This document shows, piece after piece, positions 7,801 through 14,271 of a stretch of DNA of 14,801 nt. Position 1 is the first letter of the stretch. The number at the start of each line of letters is the position of its first letter. The notes under the pieces are model-generated. The model ran no database searches. It was not told the DNA's origin and saw nothing but the letters and a program-made list of their open reading frames with translations. The translations under genes and the position numbers were made by a program. Origin of the DNA: Pseudomonadota bacterium (GTDB taxonomy: Bacteria; Pseudomonadota; Alphaproteobacteria; Rhizobiales; Segnochrobactraceae); NCBI GenBank assembly GCA_023442215.1, contig JAEZMP010000475.1, forward strand, positions 1 to 14,801, given 5' to 3'.

Positions 7801-8736
7801 CTCACGGAAATCGGCCCGACATCGGCGCCCCCGGACGAGCTCATGAAGCAGGTCGACGTCGCCTGCTATGCGGCGAAGGCCGGCGGGCGCAACCGCGTCG
7901 CGGCCTATTCCGCCGACGCGGGCGACGCGCGCCGCTACTACCAGGAAATCCAGATCGCGGCCGGCATCCGCGCCGCCATCGATGAAGGGCGGTTCAAGCT
8001 GTTCGCGCAGGAAATCCGGGCCATCGATCCCGACAGGGGGCGTGACCGGCACTATGAGATCCTCTTGCGCATGGTCGACGAGAGCGGCGCCCTCATTCCG
8101 CCGGGCAGCTTCATTCCCGCGGCGGAACGTTACGACCTGATGGGCATCATCGATCGCTGGGTGATATCGACGTTGCTGCGCGCGCACCGGGACGACATGC
8201 GCTTGAACCGGGACCTGTCGTTCAGCGTCAACCTGTCTGCCAATTCGCTCAACGATCCGCACCTCTGGGCGTTTGTTCAGAACGAGATGCTGATCTCCGG
8301 CATCAGGCCGGGACGGCTGCAGTTCGAGATCACCGAAACGGCTCTCATCAACAATTTCGGTACTGCCAAGGAATTCGTGTCCGCCGCACGAGCTACAGGC
8401 GCGAAAGTGGGGCTGGACGACTTCGGAGCAGGATTGAGTTCGTTCTCTTACCTCAAGCAGTTTCAGGTCGACTGCATCGAGATCGATGGTGCCTTCATTC
8501 GTCACGTCGACGATAACCTGGTCGACAGGCGAATCGTGGAATCGATCAACGACATCGGCCACGCCCTCGGCATGGTGACCGTCGCCGAGTTCGTCGAGAC
8601 CGAGGCGATCCTCAATACGGTGCGCGAGATCGGCATCGACATGGCCCAGGGCTACTTCCTCGGTAAGCCGACGCCGTTGACCGAGGTCTTCGACAGGCAC
8701 GTTCTGGAGCATGCGCGGGAGGCGTCCTCCGGCTGA
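4882..8736 (+). CDS. MASE1-PAS(x4)-GGDEF-EAL membrane c-di-GMP signalling protein
   Basis: Inner-membrane c-di-GMP enzyme of 1284 residues. The MASE1 sensor (about 50-315) has roughly eight membrane helices. Four PAS domains follow (about 333-451, 461-587, 591-720, 720-843). The GGDEF domain (about 845-1020) has an intact GGDEF at 927-931 and the product-inhibition site RPDD at 918-921, so it is probably an active, feedback-controlled diguanylate cyclase. The EAL domain (about 1030-1280) has EIL at 1059-1061, Asn1117, Glu1149, Asp1179-Asp1180, Glu1236 and Gln1256. However, the Lys expected in the LKID-like motif is Glu1200 (IEID), so phosphodiesterase activity is doubtful. The frame is open back to 4696 and would overlap the hydratase gene. 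ATG 4882 is preferred as the first start after that gene, although its ribosome site is weak and GTG 4948 or 4960 remain possible. It appears to be monocistronic. Confidence 0.9.
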   Translation: MDVGRTPVSSGGTFAIPAGVRVAGVNVTRDADGGISDGERAFDGSGGRPLRVALLVAVVYLLLGILSVSFAQHYRTSSYIWLPSAVAVAMLIRIRPGAIWPSLCGVFVAALAIQLFRMRDPVFACVISLGSVVNVGVATTVILRTTRLGTRPTLLSALWILFAASVVGPVAASCLIVPSLAAITGRAWHEVWILYLATTAWAAGVVMPVAVTVDRTALKRLVDGRSALIFLAALVTGAVVTAMTASLILYPFAVLAVPILLAALWFDAFRTAIFGAVMVAVVIVMQAFNLTAGLDPVLRYISAAMMSVLPFLIALQRDTVRESEQAARHSEARFRHAMMDSAIGMAIVGLDGRLLQSNDALREMLGYSEAELHVLSFRQITHPADLALDVENFYSLLAGERDTYRIEKRYIRKDGRAIWTFLAVSLVRDDATGEPQYFLSQIEDIDERKRAVELLSASESRWQFALEGAGQGVWDREEASGCTYYSPIWKKMLGYGEAELEDGTFDWMELIHPDDIERVRAVRDPVLNHGPDRFELEFRMRHKSGGWVWILDRGRVLKRDKTGRAIRIIGTHTDITQRHDTAEAMRNLSERIQLAASAAELGIFEVDLTTRRIVWDERMCELYGTTADRFTGGVEDWERRVLPEDLDRAKLEIRSLLEGADRIASEYRIVRDDGAVRHVRTMARIVPGQAGQPAKLVGAQWDTTDQHALTDALHEEKERLRITLMSIGDAVICTDADARVTFMNPIAEQLTGWSQADAVGRPSTDIFSIVNEMTDEPAPDPVMASLQYKMPASAPEGSLLVSRHGERFSVHDSSAPVCTATGEIIGAVLIFQDVTVARALQRELTHAAAHDALTGLPNRAAFETVLHEASASAAAAGRCHAVGYIDLDRFKIVNDTAGHAAGDMLLREVGRLLKEALRPDDVVARFGGDEFAVLLHDCTLVEAEAVCQRAIDAIRVVRFPWEGKVYDIGASIGLTEIGPTSAPPDELMKQVDVACYAAKAGGRNRVAAYSADAGDARRYYQEIQIAAGIRAAIDEGRFKLFAQEIRAIDPDRGRDRHYEILLRMVDESGALIPPGSFIPAAERYDLMGIIDRWVISTLLRAHRDDMRLNRDLSFSVNLSANSLNDPHLWAFVQNEMLISGIRPGRLQFEITETALINNFGTAKEFVSAARATGAKVGLDDFGAGLSSFSYLKQFQVDCIEIDGAFIRHVDDNLVDRRIVESINDIGHALGMVTVAEFVETEAILNTVREIGIDMAQGYFLGKPTPLTEVFDRHVLEHAREASSG

Positions 8737-8751
8737 TCGGGCCGGCGGGAC

Positions 8752-8782
8752 GTTGACACGGCTGTCAACGGCGTGCGCTACA
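8752..8782 (+). promoter_or_regulatory. Predicted zwf promoter with palindromic -35
   Basis: GTTGACA (8752-8758) and TGTCAAC (8763-8769) form a perfect seven-base inverted repeat around a four-base centre. The left arm contains a consensus -35 TTGACA (8753-8758). With an 18-base spacer, GCTACA (8777-8782) is an acceptable alphaproteobacterial -10. Transcription would begin near 8789, leaving about 38 bases of leader before the zwf ATG. A dimeric repressor could bind the palindrome; its identity is not known. A weak hairpin terminator for the upstream gene is the alternative reading. Confidence 0.55.
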
Positions 8783-8826
8783 GGAACGGGACGCACGACG
8801 CAAAAAGCGCAACGGGAGAAGCGACG

Positions 8827-10386
8827 ATGACGGCTGTGGGCGGTACGCTGGTGGCGGAGCGGTCGGGTGAAGCCGATATCGCGCCTCCGGCCACGATGTT
8901 CATCTTCGGCGCTTCCGGGGACCTGACGAAGCGGCTGCTGATGCCGGCGCTCTACAATCTCGCGGTGGAGAAGCTGCTCAACGCGCACTTTTCCGTCGTC
9001 GGGGTGGACCATATCGCCCGTAGCGAACAGGACTATCGCGACTATCTCGATTCCACCGTGCCCGGTCTGATCGCCGGTCACAGCAACGCGCCGGAGAAGA
9101 TCGACGCCACGGCCTGGTCATGGCTGGTGGAGCGCTGCGGTTACGTCTCCGGCGATTTCGAGGACGAGGCCACCTACCGGCGCCTCTCGGAGCGGATCGA
9201 GGCGATCGCGCAGGCCGACGGCCATGCCAATGCCGTGTTCTATCTCGCGGTCGCACCGCGCTTTTTCGGCGCCGTCGTCGATCATCTGGGAAAGGCGGGG
9301 CTGCTGAAAGAGACGCCCGGCGGCTTCCGGCGCATCGTCATCGAGAAGCCGTTCGGGACGGATCTCACGTCGGCGCAGGCGCTCGACGCCGCACTGCTCC
9401 GGGACACGACCGAGAAGCAGATCTACCGGATCGATCATTTCCTCGGCAAGGAAACGGTCCAGAACGTGATGGCGCTGCGGTTCGGCAACGGCATCTTCGA
9501 GCCGATCTGGAACCGCGAATATATCGACCACGTCCAGATCACGGCGGCCGAGACCGTCACCGTGGAGGCGCGTGGCCGGTTCTACGATGCGACCGGCGCC
9601 CTCAGGGACATGGTGCCGAACCATATGTTCCAGCTGCTTTCCATGGTTGCGATGGAGCCGCCGAACTCTTTCGATGCCGATGCCGTCCGGACCGAGAAAG
9701 CGAAAGTCGTCGAGGCTATCCGTCGCTACAGCCCTGAAGAGGCGCTGAAGTGGTCGGTGCGGGGGCAGTATAGTGCCGGAGATATCGATGGCCGCGTCGT
9801 CTCGGACTTCACGTCTGAGCCGGATGTGTCGCCGGAAAGCACGACGGAAACCTATGTCGCTCTGAAATACATGATCGATAACTGGCGCTGGTCCGGCGTG
9901 CCGTTCTATATCCGCACCGGCAAGGCGTTGTCGGTGCGGCGGACCGAGATCGCGATCCAGTTCAAGCGTGCGCCGAGCGTGCTGTTCCGCGACACGCCGA
10001 CCGGCACGTTGGAGCCGAACCTGCTGGTCATTCACGTGCAGCCGGACGAGGGTATCTCGCTGCGGTTCGCGGCCAAGGTTCCCGGCCGGAAGGTGAAGCT
10101 CTCCAAGGTGGACATGGATTTCCGCTATTCGGATTATTTCCGCGCGGAGCCCTCGACCGGCTACGAGACGCTGATCTACGACTGCCTGATCGGCGACGCC
10201 ACGCTGTTCCAGCGGGCCGACAATATCGAAGCCGGCTGGGCGGCGGTGCAGTCGCTGATCGATGCGACCGCTGGCGGCCACGGCGAGATTCACCCCTATG
10301 CCGCCGGCTCGAGCGGCCCCGACGCGGCCGACGAACTGATCGGCCGCGACGGGTTCTCATGGTTGCCGCTTCGCGGAAGACTCTAA
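8827..10386 (+). CDS. zwf: Glucose-6-phosphate 1-dehydrogenase
   Basis: Cytoplasmic enzyme oxidising glucose 6-phosphate to 6-phosphogluconolactone with NADP+ (or NAD+), feeding the Entner-Doudoroff and pentose-phosphate routes. Of 519 residues, the dinucleotide-binding motif FGASGDLTKRLL is at 27-38, the substrate motif RIDHFLGKE at 201-209 (His204) and the catalytic-base region RDMVPNHMFQL around His266. The C-terminus (starting EIHPYAAGSSGP) is family-typical. At 519 residues it is slightly longer than the usual ~490, owing to about 20 extra N-terminal residues. ATG 8827 is chosen for the GGGAGA site seven bases upstream; a GTG at 8773 is in frame but overlaps the predicted promoter. The usual partners pgl and edd are not next to it, so it appears to be a single-gene unit. 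Confidence 0.96.
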   Translation: MTAVGGTLVAERSGEADIAPPATMFIFGASGDLTKRLLMPALYNLAVEKLLNAHFSVVGVDHIARSEQDYRDYLDSTVPGLIAGHSNAPEKIDATAWSWLVERCGYVSGDFEDEATYRRLSERIEAIAQADGHANAVFYLAVAPRFFGAVVDHLGKAGLLKETPGGFRRIVIEKPFGTDLTSAQALDAALLRDTTEKQIYRIDHFLGKETVQNVMALRFGNGIFEPIWNREYIDHVQITAAETVTVEARGRFYDATGALRDMVPNHMFQLLSMVAMEPPNSFDADAVRTEKAKVVEAIRRYSPEEALKWSVRGQYSAGDIDGRVVSDFTSEPDVSPESTTETYVALKYMIDNWRWSGVPFYIRTGKALSVRRTEIAIQFKRAPSVLFRDTPTGTLEPNLLVIHVQPDEGISLRFAAKVPGRKVKLSKVDMDFRYSDYFRAEPSTGYETLIYDCLIGDATLFQRADNIEAGWAAVQSLIDATAGGHGEIHPYAAGSSGPDAADELIGRDGFSWLPLRGRL

Positions 10387-10392
10387 AGAATA

Positions 10393-10423
10393 CCGTTAAA
10401 TAACAACTGATTAACGGAATTTT
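10393..10423 (+). terminator. Probable zwf terminator (AT-rich hairpin plus T run)
   Basis: CCGTTAA (10393-10399) and TTAACGG (10411-10417) form a perfect seven-base inverted repeat with an 11-base loop, seven bases past the zwf stop. It is followed directly by AATTTT. The stem is weak for a terminator and the loop long, so it may work together with the stronger hairpin at 10433-10457, or be a protein site. Confidence 0.5.
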
Positions 10424-10432
10424 CCGATGTGT

Positions 10433-10457
10433 CGCGGGAGGTCTTGTGCCTCCCGCG
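10433..10457. terminator. Strong hairpin between convergent zwf and dcp genes
   Basis: CGCGGGAGG (10433-10441) and CCTCCCGCG (10449-10457) pair perfectly over nine bases around a seven-base loop. It ends five bases before the stop codon of the minus-strand peptidase gene, so it can serve as terminator for both convergent genes. No T run follows on the plus strand. On the minus strand the bases beyond the stem include the run AAAATTCC. Confidence 0.7.
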
Positions 10458-10461
10458 TGCA

Positions 10462-12528
10462 TCACTCGGCGGCAACGGGCGCGGCGTCCAGGCCGCGCTT
10501 CTCCAGAAGAGCGGACGGGTCGGGGTCGCGGCCCCGGAAGGCGCGATAGGCCTCTTCCGGCGCACGCCTGTTTCCGGCGGAATAGACGAATTCGCGCAAT
10601 CGCTTCGCGACCGCAGGATCGAACGGATCGCCGGCCTCCTTGAAGGCGCGGAAGCCGTCGGCGTCGAGCGTCTCGGACCAGAGATAGCTGTAGTAGGCCG
10701 AGGAATAGCCGTCGCCGGCGAACACGTGCTGGAAGTGCGCCGGCCGATGGCGCATCACCATGGCGTCCGGCATGCCGATCTCGTCCAGAACCTTCTTCTC
10801 GAAGGCGTCGGCATCGAAGCCTTCCGCTGACGACAGCGAGTGCATCTCGAGGTCGACGAGCGCAGAGGCGACGTATTCGACAGTCGCGAAACCCTGATTG
10901 AAGGTGCGGCTTGCGGTCAGCCGCGCCAGGAGATCGGCCGGCATCGGCTCGCCGGTGCGGTAATGCAAGGCAAAACGCCTCAAGACTTCCGGCTGCTCCA
11001 GCCAGTGCTCGTAGAGTTGTGACGGGAACTCCACGAAATCGCGATCGACGCCGGTGCCGGCGATCGAAGGATAGGTAACGTTCGACAGCAGCCCGTGCAG
11101 GCCGTGGCCGAACTCGTGGAACAGCGTCCGGGCCTCGTCGAACGACAGCAGCGTCGGCTCGCCGTCGGCCGCCTTGGCGAAGTTCATCACGTTGATGATG
11201 ATCGGGCGGATGTCGCCCACGAGCTTCTGCTGGCCGCGGAACGCGCTCATCCAGGCGCCGCTGCGCTTCGACGGGCGGGCGAAATAGTCGCCGATGAAGA
11301 GGCCGACCGGGCTGCCGTCGGCGTCCTTCACCTCGAACGCGCGGGCGTCCGAGTGGTGAAGCACGAGGTCGGATCGCTCGGTGAAGCTGAGGCCGAACAG
11401 CCGGGTCGCGGTATCGAAGGCCGCGGCGATGATATTGTCGAGCGGCAGGAATGGCTTAAGGGCGCTTTCGTCGAGATCGAATTCGGCCTTGCGGCGGCGT
11501 TCGGAATAGAAGCGCCAGTCCCACGGGGCGAGATCGAAATTCCCGCCCTCGGACCGGACGAGGTCCTGCAGCGCCGCGCGCTCGTCGAGGGCGCGCCTGC
11601 GCGCCGGCTCCCACACCGAACGCAGCAGCGCCCCGGCCGCTTCCGGGCTCTTCGCCATGGCGTCCGACAGCCGATAATCAGCATAGCTTTCATAACCGAG
11701 CAAACGCGCTTTTTCGGCGCGCAATGCGACGGTTTCGGCGATGATTGCGCGGTTGTCGCTCGCCCCGCCGTTGGCGCCGCGCGCAGCCCACGCCTTGAAC
11801 GCCTGCTCGCGCAGATCGCGGCGGGTGGAGAACTGCAGGAACGGCTCGATCGAGGAACGCGACAGCGTGATGATCCACCGACCTGCGAGGCCGCGATCCT
11901 CCGCGGTCTTCGCGGCCGCCGCCACGGCGAAGTCGGGGAGGCCGGCGAGATCGGCCTCGTTGTCGATCTCGAGTGTCCAGCCTTTCTCGTCGCCGAGCAC
12001 GTTCTGGCCGAAGGTGGTGCCGAGAACGGCGAGGCGCTCGGAGATCGCGGCCAGCCGCGCCTTGGTCTCGGCCGGCGGGCCGGCGCCGCTGCGCACGAAG
12101 CCGGTGTGGTAGCGTTCGAGAACGCGGGCCTGCTCATCGGTGAGTCCGGCGACGCCGCGCCTGAACACCGCGTCGACGCGCGCGTACAGGCCATCGTCGA
12201 GATAGATCGCGTTGTAGTGGCGCGAGAGCACGGGCGCGATCTCGCGCTCGATCGCCTGCAGCGCATCGCTGGTATCGGCGCTCGCGAGATTGAAGAACAC
12301 CGAAGAGACCCGCCGGAGGGTGCGCCCGCTCGCCTCGAAAGCGCCGATGGTGTTGTCGAAGTCCGGCGCCGCGGGATCGGCGACGATGGCGTCGATCTCG
12401 CGGCGGTGCTCCTCGATGCCGCGCTCGAAGGCCGGGCGGAAATGAGCGGGCGCGATCTCGGCGAACGGCGGCAGTTCGAACGGGCCGGTCCAGTCGGACA
12501 GAAGCGGATTGGGCAAGGATTGGGTCAA
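10462..12528 (-). CDS. dcp: M3-family zinc metallopeptidase, peptidyl-dipeptidase Dcp type
   Basis: Zinc oligopeptidase of 688 residues, the usual size for the family. Dcp enzymes remove C-terminal dipeptides from small peptides, in the cytoplasm or periplasm. The zinc motif HEFGH is at 471-475, with the third ligand Glu500 in RDFVEFPSQLYEHW. The DFVEFPSQ form points to Dcp rather than oligopeptidase A, which has AVELPSQ. There is no signal peptide. The start is TTG at 12528: an in-frame TGA lies 15 bases upstream, a GAGG site is ten bases upstream, and homologues begin with the NPLL.DWTGPF-type sequence seen at residues 7-17. The only nearby ATG is in another frame. It converges on zwf. The 219-bp gap to the calpain-like gene upstream holds repeats, so the two are probably not one operon. 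Confidence 0.93.
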   Translation of the reverse strand: MTQSLPNPLLSDWTGPFELPPFAEIAPAHFRPAFERGIEEHRREIDAIVADPAAPDFDNTIGAFEASGRTLRRVSSVFFNLASADTSDALQAIEREIAPVLSRHYNAIYLDDGLYARVDAVFRRGVAGLTDEQARVLERYHTGFVRSGAGPPAETKARLAAISERLAVLGTTFGQNVLGDEKGWTLEIDNEADLAGLPDFAVAAAAKTAEDRGLAGRWIITLSRSSIEPFLQFSTRRDLREQAFKAWAARGANGGASDNRAIIAETVALRAEKARLLGYESYADYRLSDAMAKSPEAAGALLRSVWEPARRRALDERAALQDLVRSEGGNFDLAPWDWRFYSERRRKAEFDLDESALKPFLPLDNIIAAAFDTATRLFGLSFTERSDLVLHHSDARAFEVKDADGSPVGLFIGDYFARPSKRSGAWMSAFRGQQKLVGDIRPIIINVMNFAKAADGEPTLLSFDEARTLFHEFGHGLHGLLSNVTYPSIAGTGVDRDFVEFPSQLYEHWLEQPEVLRRFALHYRTGEPMPADLLARLTASRTFNQGFATVEYVASALVDLEMHSLSSAEGFDADAFEKKVLDEIGMPDAMVMRHRPAHFQHVFAGDGYSSAYYSYLWSETLDADGFRAFKEAGDPFDPAVAKRLREFVYSAGNRRAPEEAYRAFRGRDPDPSALLEKRGLDAAPVAAE

Positions 12529-12591
12529 GGCGGGCGAACCTCATCGGACGGGACGGCACCCGGACGGTCTCGACAGGACGCGGGGAGCCGG

Positions 12592-12606
12592 TGCGGAATT
12601 TCCGCA
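12592..12606. promoter_or_regulatory. Inverted repeat upstream of the dcp gene
   Basis: TGCGGAA (12592-12598) and TTCCGCA (12600-12606) are perfect seven-base arms around one central base, 64-78 bp upstream of the peptidase start on its coding side. That is a plausible position for an operator. No confident -35/-10 pair was found nearby. Confidence 0.35.
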
Positions 12607-12607
12607 G

Positions 12608-12635
12608 GGTGACATGGCAATGGTGACATGGGAGT
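12608..12635. repeat. Two tandem 14-bp units (GGTGACATGGCAAT type)
   Basis: GGTGACATGGCAAT (12608-12621) is followed directly by GGTGACATGGGAGT (12622-12635), 12 of 14 bases identical. It lies in the gap between the peptidase and calpain-like genes, next to the inverted repeat at 12592-12606. Confidence 0.6.
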
Positions 12636-12708
12636 TCGTCCGCGGCGAGGCAAGGCGGCCGAGTTCCCGGTTGATGCCGTGCCAGGCGGCGGGAACGCCG
12701 TGCGACAT

Positions 12709-12751
12709 GCGCCAGTCCTTACGCGCCAGTCCTTACGCGCCACTCCCTTAC
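12709..12751. repeat. Three tandem 14/15-bp units overlapping the calpain-like stop codon
   Basis: GCGCCAGTCCTTAC occurs twice exactly (12709-12722 and 12723-12736) and a third time as a 15-base variant (12737-12751). The TAA stop of the minus-strand calpain-like gene (12750-12748) lies within the third unit. The TTAC end of each unit reads GTAA on the coding strand, so each copy repeats the stop-codon context. Confidence 0.85.
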
Positions 12752-14121
12752 GCCCCAGGATATTCCGTTGCCATGATCTCCGTGAAATTCTTCACGAAGT
12801 CCGACAGCTCGACCGGAAAGACATCGGGGCTGACATTGAGGCCCGCAGGCAACCCGAGATCGGAGGCTTCGTCGGTCTTCTGGGACGACAGCAGCGTGGC
12901 CTCCCGAGCCTGACCGAAAATGTCCTTATACGATTGCTTGACCTGCATGTACTTGGGGAAATGAACCCCCCAGGGATGGCGCAGCATCAGGAACCGGCAG
13001 ACCTGAGTTTCGACTCCGGTGAGTTGAAGATCTTCCTTCACGGCGACCACCTGATAGGCGTGTCTCCCCACAAAGCCGCTGCTTGGGTTTTTAACGCTGG
13101 CGACCGTTATAATCCTCTTCTTCAGAAGAGCTTCCTTGATCTCATTGAACTGCGACATCTCATCAAAGGAATAGCAACCGGTTCCACGGCGGCCCGAGAA
13201 ATTCGATTTTACGTAGCAGAAAAGCGAGGCTATGGTCATGTTGTTCAGAGGATCCGTCATGTCGTAATGGAGGTTCTCCATCACGAATTCCGTGACGTCC
13301 TCATGCGTAACTTTCTCTCCATTTGAGAAGCGGTCGTTGAAAAGAGCCTTCAGGCTCTTCTTATTGTTAATCTTCCACCCGTTAATTTTGGAGTTCGAGG
13401 CATTTAATATCTTAATGAAGTCGACGACATGATCGCTTATGCCGAAGACCTTTTGCTTCATTCTCAGGAATTTCTCTTCGTTGCGTCCCTTCCACTCACT
13501 GATCGTGCCGCCGCTCAGTTCGATCGATATCATGTCACGTAGAAATTCGAATGAAATCCGATCGCCGGACTTAACTTCACCCGTCTTTGCTGCTATCTGG
13601 GTTGTCTTCGTATTTCCGCAAATGACCCCGATCGCTTCATGCGTATATCCACCTCTAATAACGTCATCGTAATATGCGCTAGTACTTTGATGCGTTGATA
13701 TTCTGTAATATACATAAGCCTTTTCAATCATATGGACCCAGGCGGCCCTGTGAAATTGCACAGGATCATTGTCGCCTTCAAGCTGAGTTTTTTCCACCTT
13801 GTAATATCGGGGCTGAATTCCGTTTGAGTAAAGCCTTACGACGACCCAGCCGTGGCGAAGGTCTTTAATCATGCTGGTGATTATCTTTGGATTTCTCTCG
13901 ACTAGTGATTGCAGGGCCGCCAGTAGATAGCAATCACCGAGTCCGCCTTGTCTTATATCCGTCGGCGCGGGTTCATTTTCAAACATGCTTCTCTTATAGG
14001 ATTTAAAGAAGCTGCTCATCTTGACGAAATTATGATTCGTTTTTATTTTAAATTCATCATCTGTTACTGTTATTATATTGTGGTTTTCCGGTAAGATAAG
14101 TTCTCCGTCCTTATCGAGCAT
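12748..14121 (-). CDS. Calpain-family (peptidase C2) cysteine-protease homologue with altered triad
   Basis: Protein of 457 residues. DIRQGGLGDCYLLAAL (55-70) is the calpain oxyanion Gln58 and nucleophile Cys64, with Tyr where most have Trp. WVHMIEKAYVYY (128-139), followed by a GG and an ICG stretch (to 169), matches the calpain LLEKAYAKL region. GRHAYQVV (352-359) carries catalytic His354. RHPWG (381-385) is the canonical RNPWG with His382 in place of the catalytic Asn. The end (DFVKNFTEI, 441-449) matches the close of the protease core, so the domain is complete with no extra C-terminal domain and a short N-terminus. There is no signal peptide. ATG 14121 has GGGAG eight bases upstream. Base composition is foreign: one line counts 25% GC near the 5' end against 68% near the 3' end. 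Host-defence, toxin or housekeeping roles are all unproven. Confidence 0.85.
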   Translation of the reverse strand: MLDKDGELILPENHNIITVTDDEFKIKTNHNFVKMSSFFKSYKRSMFENEPAPTDIRQGGLGDCYLLAALQSLVERNPKIITSMIKDLRHGWVVVRLYSNGIQPRYYKVEKTQLEGDNDPVQFHRAAWVHMIEKAYVYYRISTHQSTSAYYDDVIRGGYTHEAIGVICGNTKTTQIAAKTGEVKSGDRISFEFLRDMISIELSGGTISEWKGRNEEKFLRMKQKVFGISDHVVDFIKILNASNSKINGWKINNKKSLKALFNDRFSNGEKVTHEDVTEFVMENLHYDMTDPLNNMTIASLFCYVKSNFSGRRGTGCYSFDEMSQFNEIKEALLKKRIITVASVKNPSSGFVGRHAYQVVAVKEDLQLTGVETQVCRFLMLRHPWGVHFPKYMQVKQSYKDIFGQAREATLLSSQKTDEASDLGLPAGLNVSPDVFPVELSDFVKNFTEIMATEYPGA

Positions 14122-14196
14122 GACGTCGTCTCCCGACCGGCAGAATGAATGTCGGGCATATGCTATCCGATCAAGCTTGTGGGAGGCTTGAACTCC

Positions 14197-14210
14197 GATT
14201 ATTTGTAATC
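14197..14210. promoter_or_regulatory. Inverted repeat GATTA-N4-TAATC
   Basis: GATTA (14197-14201) and TAATC (14206-14210) are perfect arms around TTTG, 76-89 bp upstream of the calpain-like start. It is a candidate regulator site in the AT-rich gap. In AT-rich DNA a five-base repeat may arise by chance. Confidence 0.3.
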
Positions 14211-14244
14211 AAATACTTTCGGCGAGGGGTCGGAAAAGTCATGT

Positions 14245-14271
14245 GCAAGTATTGCGGATTGCAATCCTTGC
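14245..14271. promoter_or_regulatory. 12-bp perfect palindrome nested in a wider inverted repeat
   Basis: GGATTGCAATCC (14256-14267) is a perfect palindrome. GCAAG (14245-14249) and CTTGC (14267-14271) form outer arms. It lies about 135 bp upstream of the calpain-like gene and about 295 bp upstream of the SDR gene, close to the composition boundary. It could be a dimeric regulator site or a recombination scar; neither is shown. Confidence 0.35.

Noticed and set aside
7447..9081. 544-codon antisense frame across the GGDEF-EAL 3' end, the zwf promoter and the zwf 5' end
   Set aside because: It spans two well-supported genes and a promoter, and its composition is that of a complement-strand shadow.
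9118..10293. 391-codon antisense frame inside zwf
   Set aside because: Opposite conserved G6PD coding sequence; no domain or start context of its own.
11095..12612. 505-codon plus-strand frame opposite the M3 peptidase
   Set aside because: The peptidase has its zinc motif and full family length. The opposite frame is Arg/Gly/Glu-rich shadow sequence.
12687..12700. CGGCG-GGAA-CGCCG hairpin downstream of the calpain-like gene
   Set aside because: A short stem with no T run on the minus strand. It could help end transcription but is common in GC-rich DNA.
12525..12743. 72-codon minus-strand frame starting in the 14-bp repeats between the calpain-like and peptidase genes
   Set aside because: It begins at a GTG inside the tandem repeat, has no ribosome site and no recognisable protein content.
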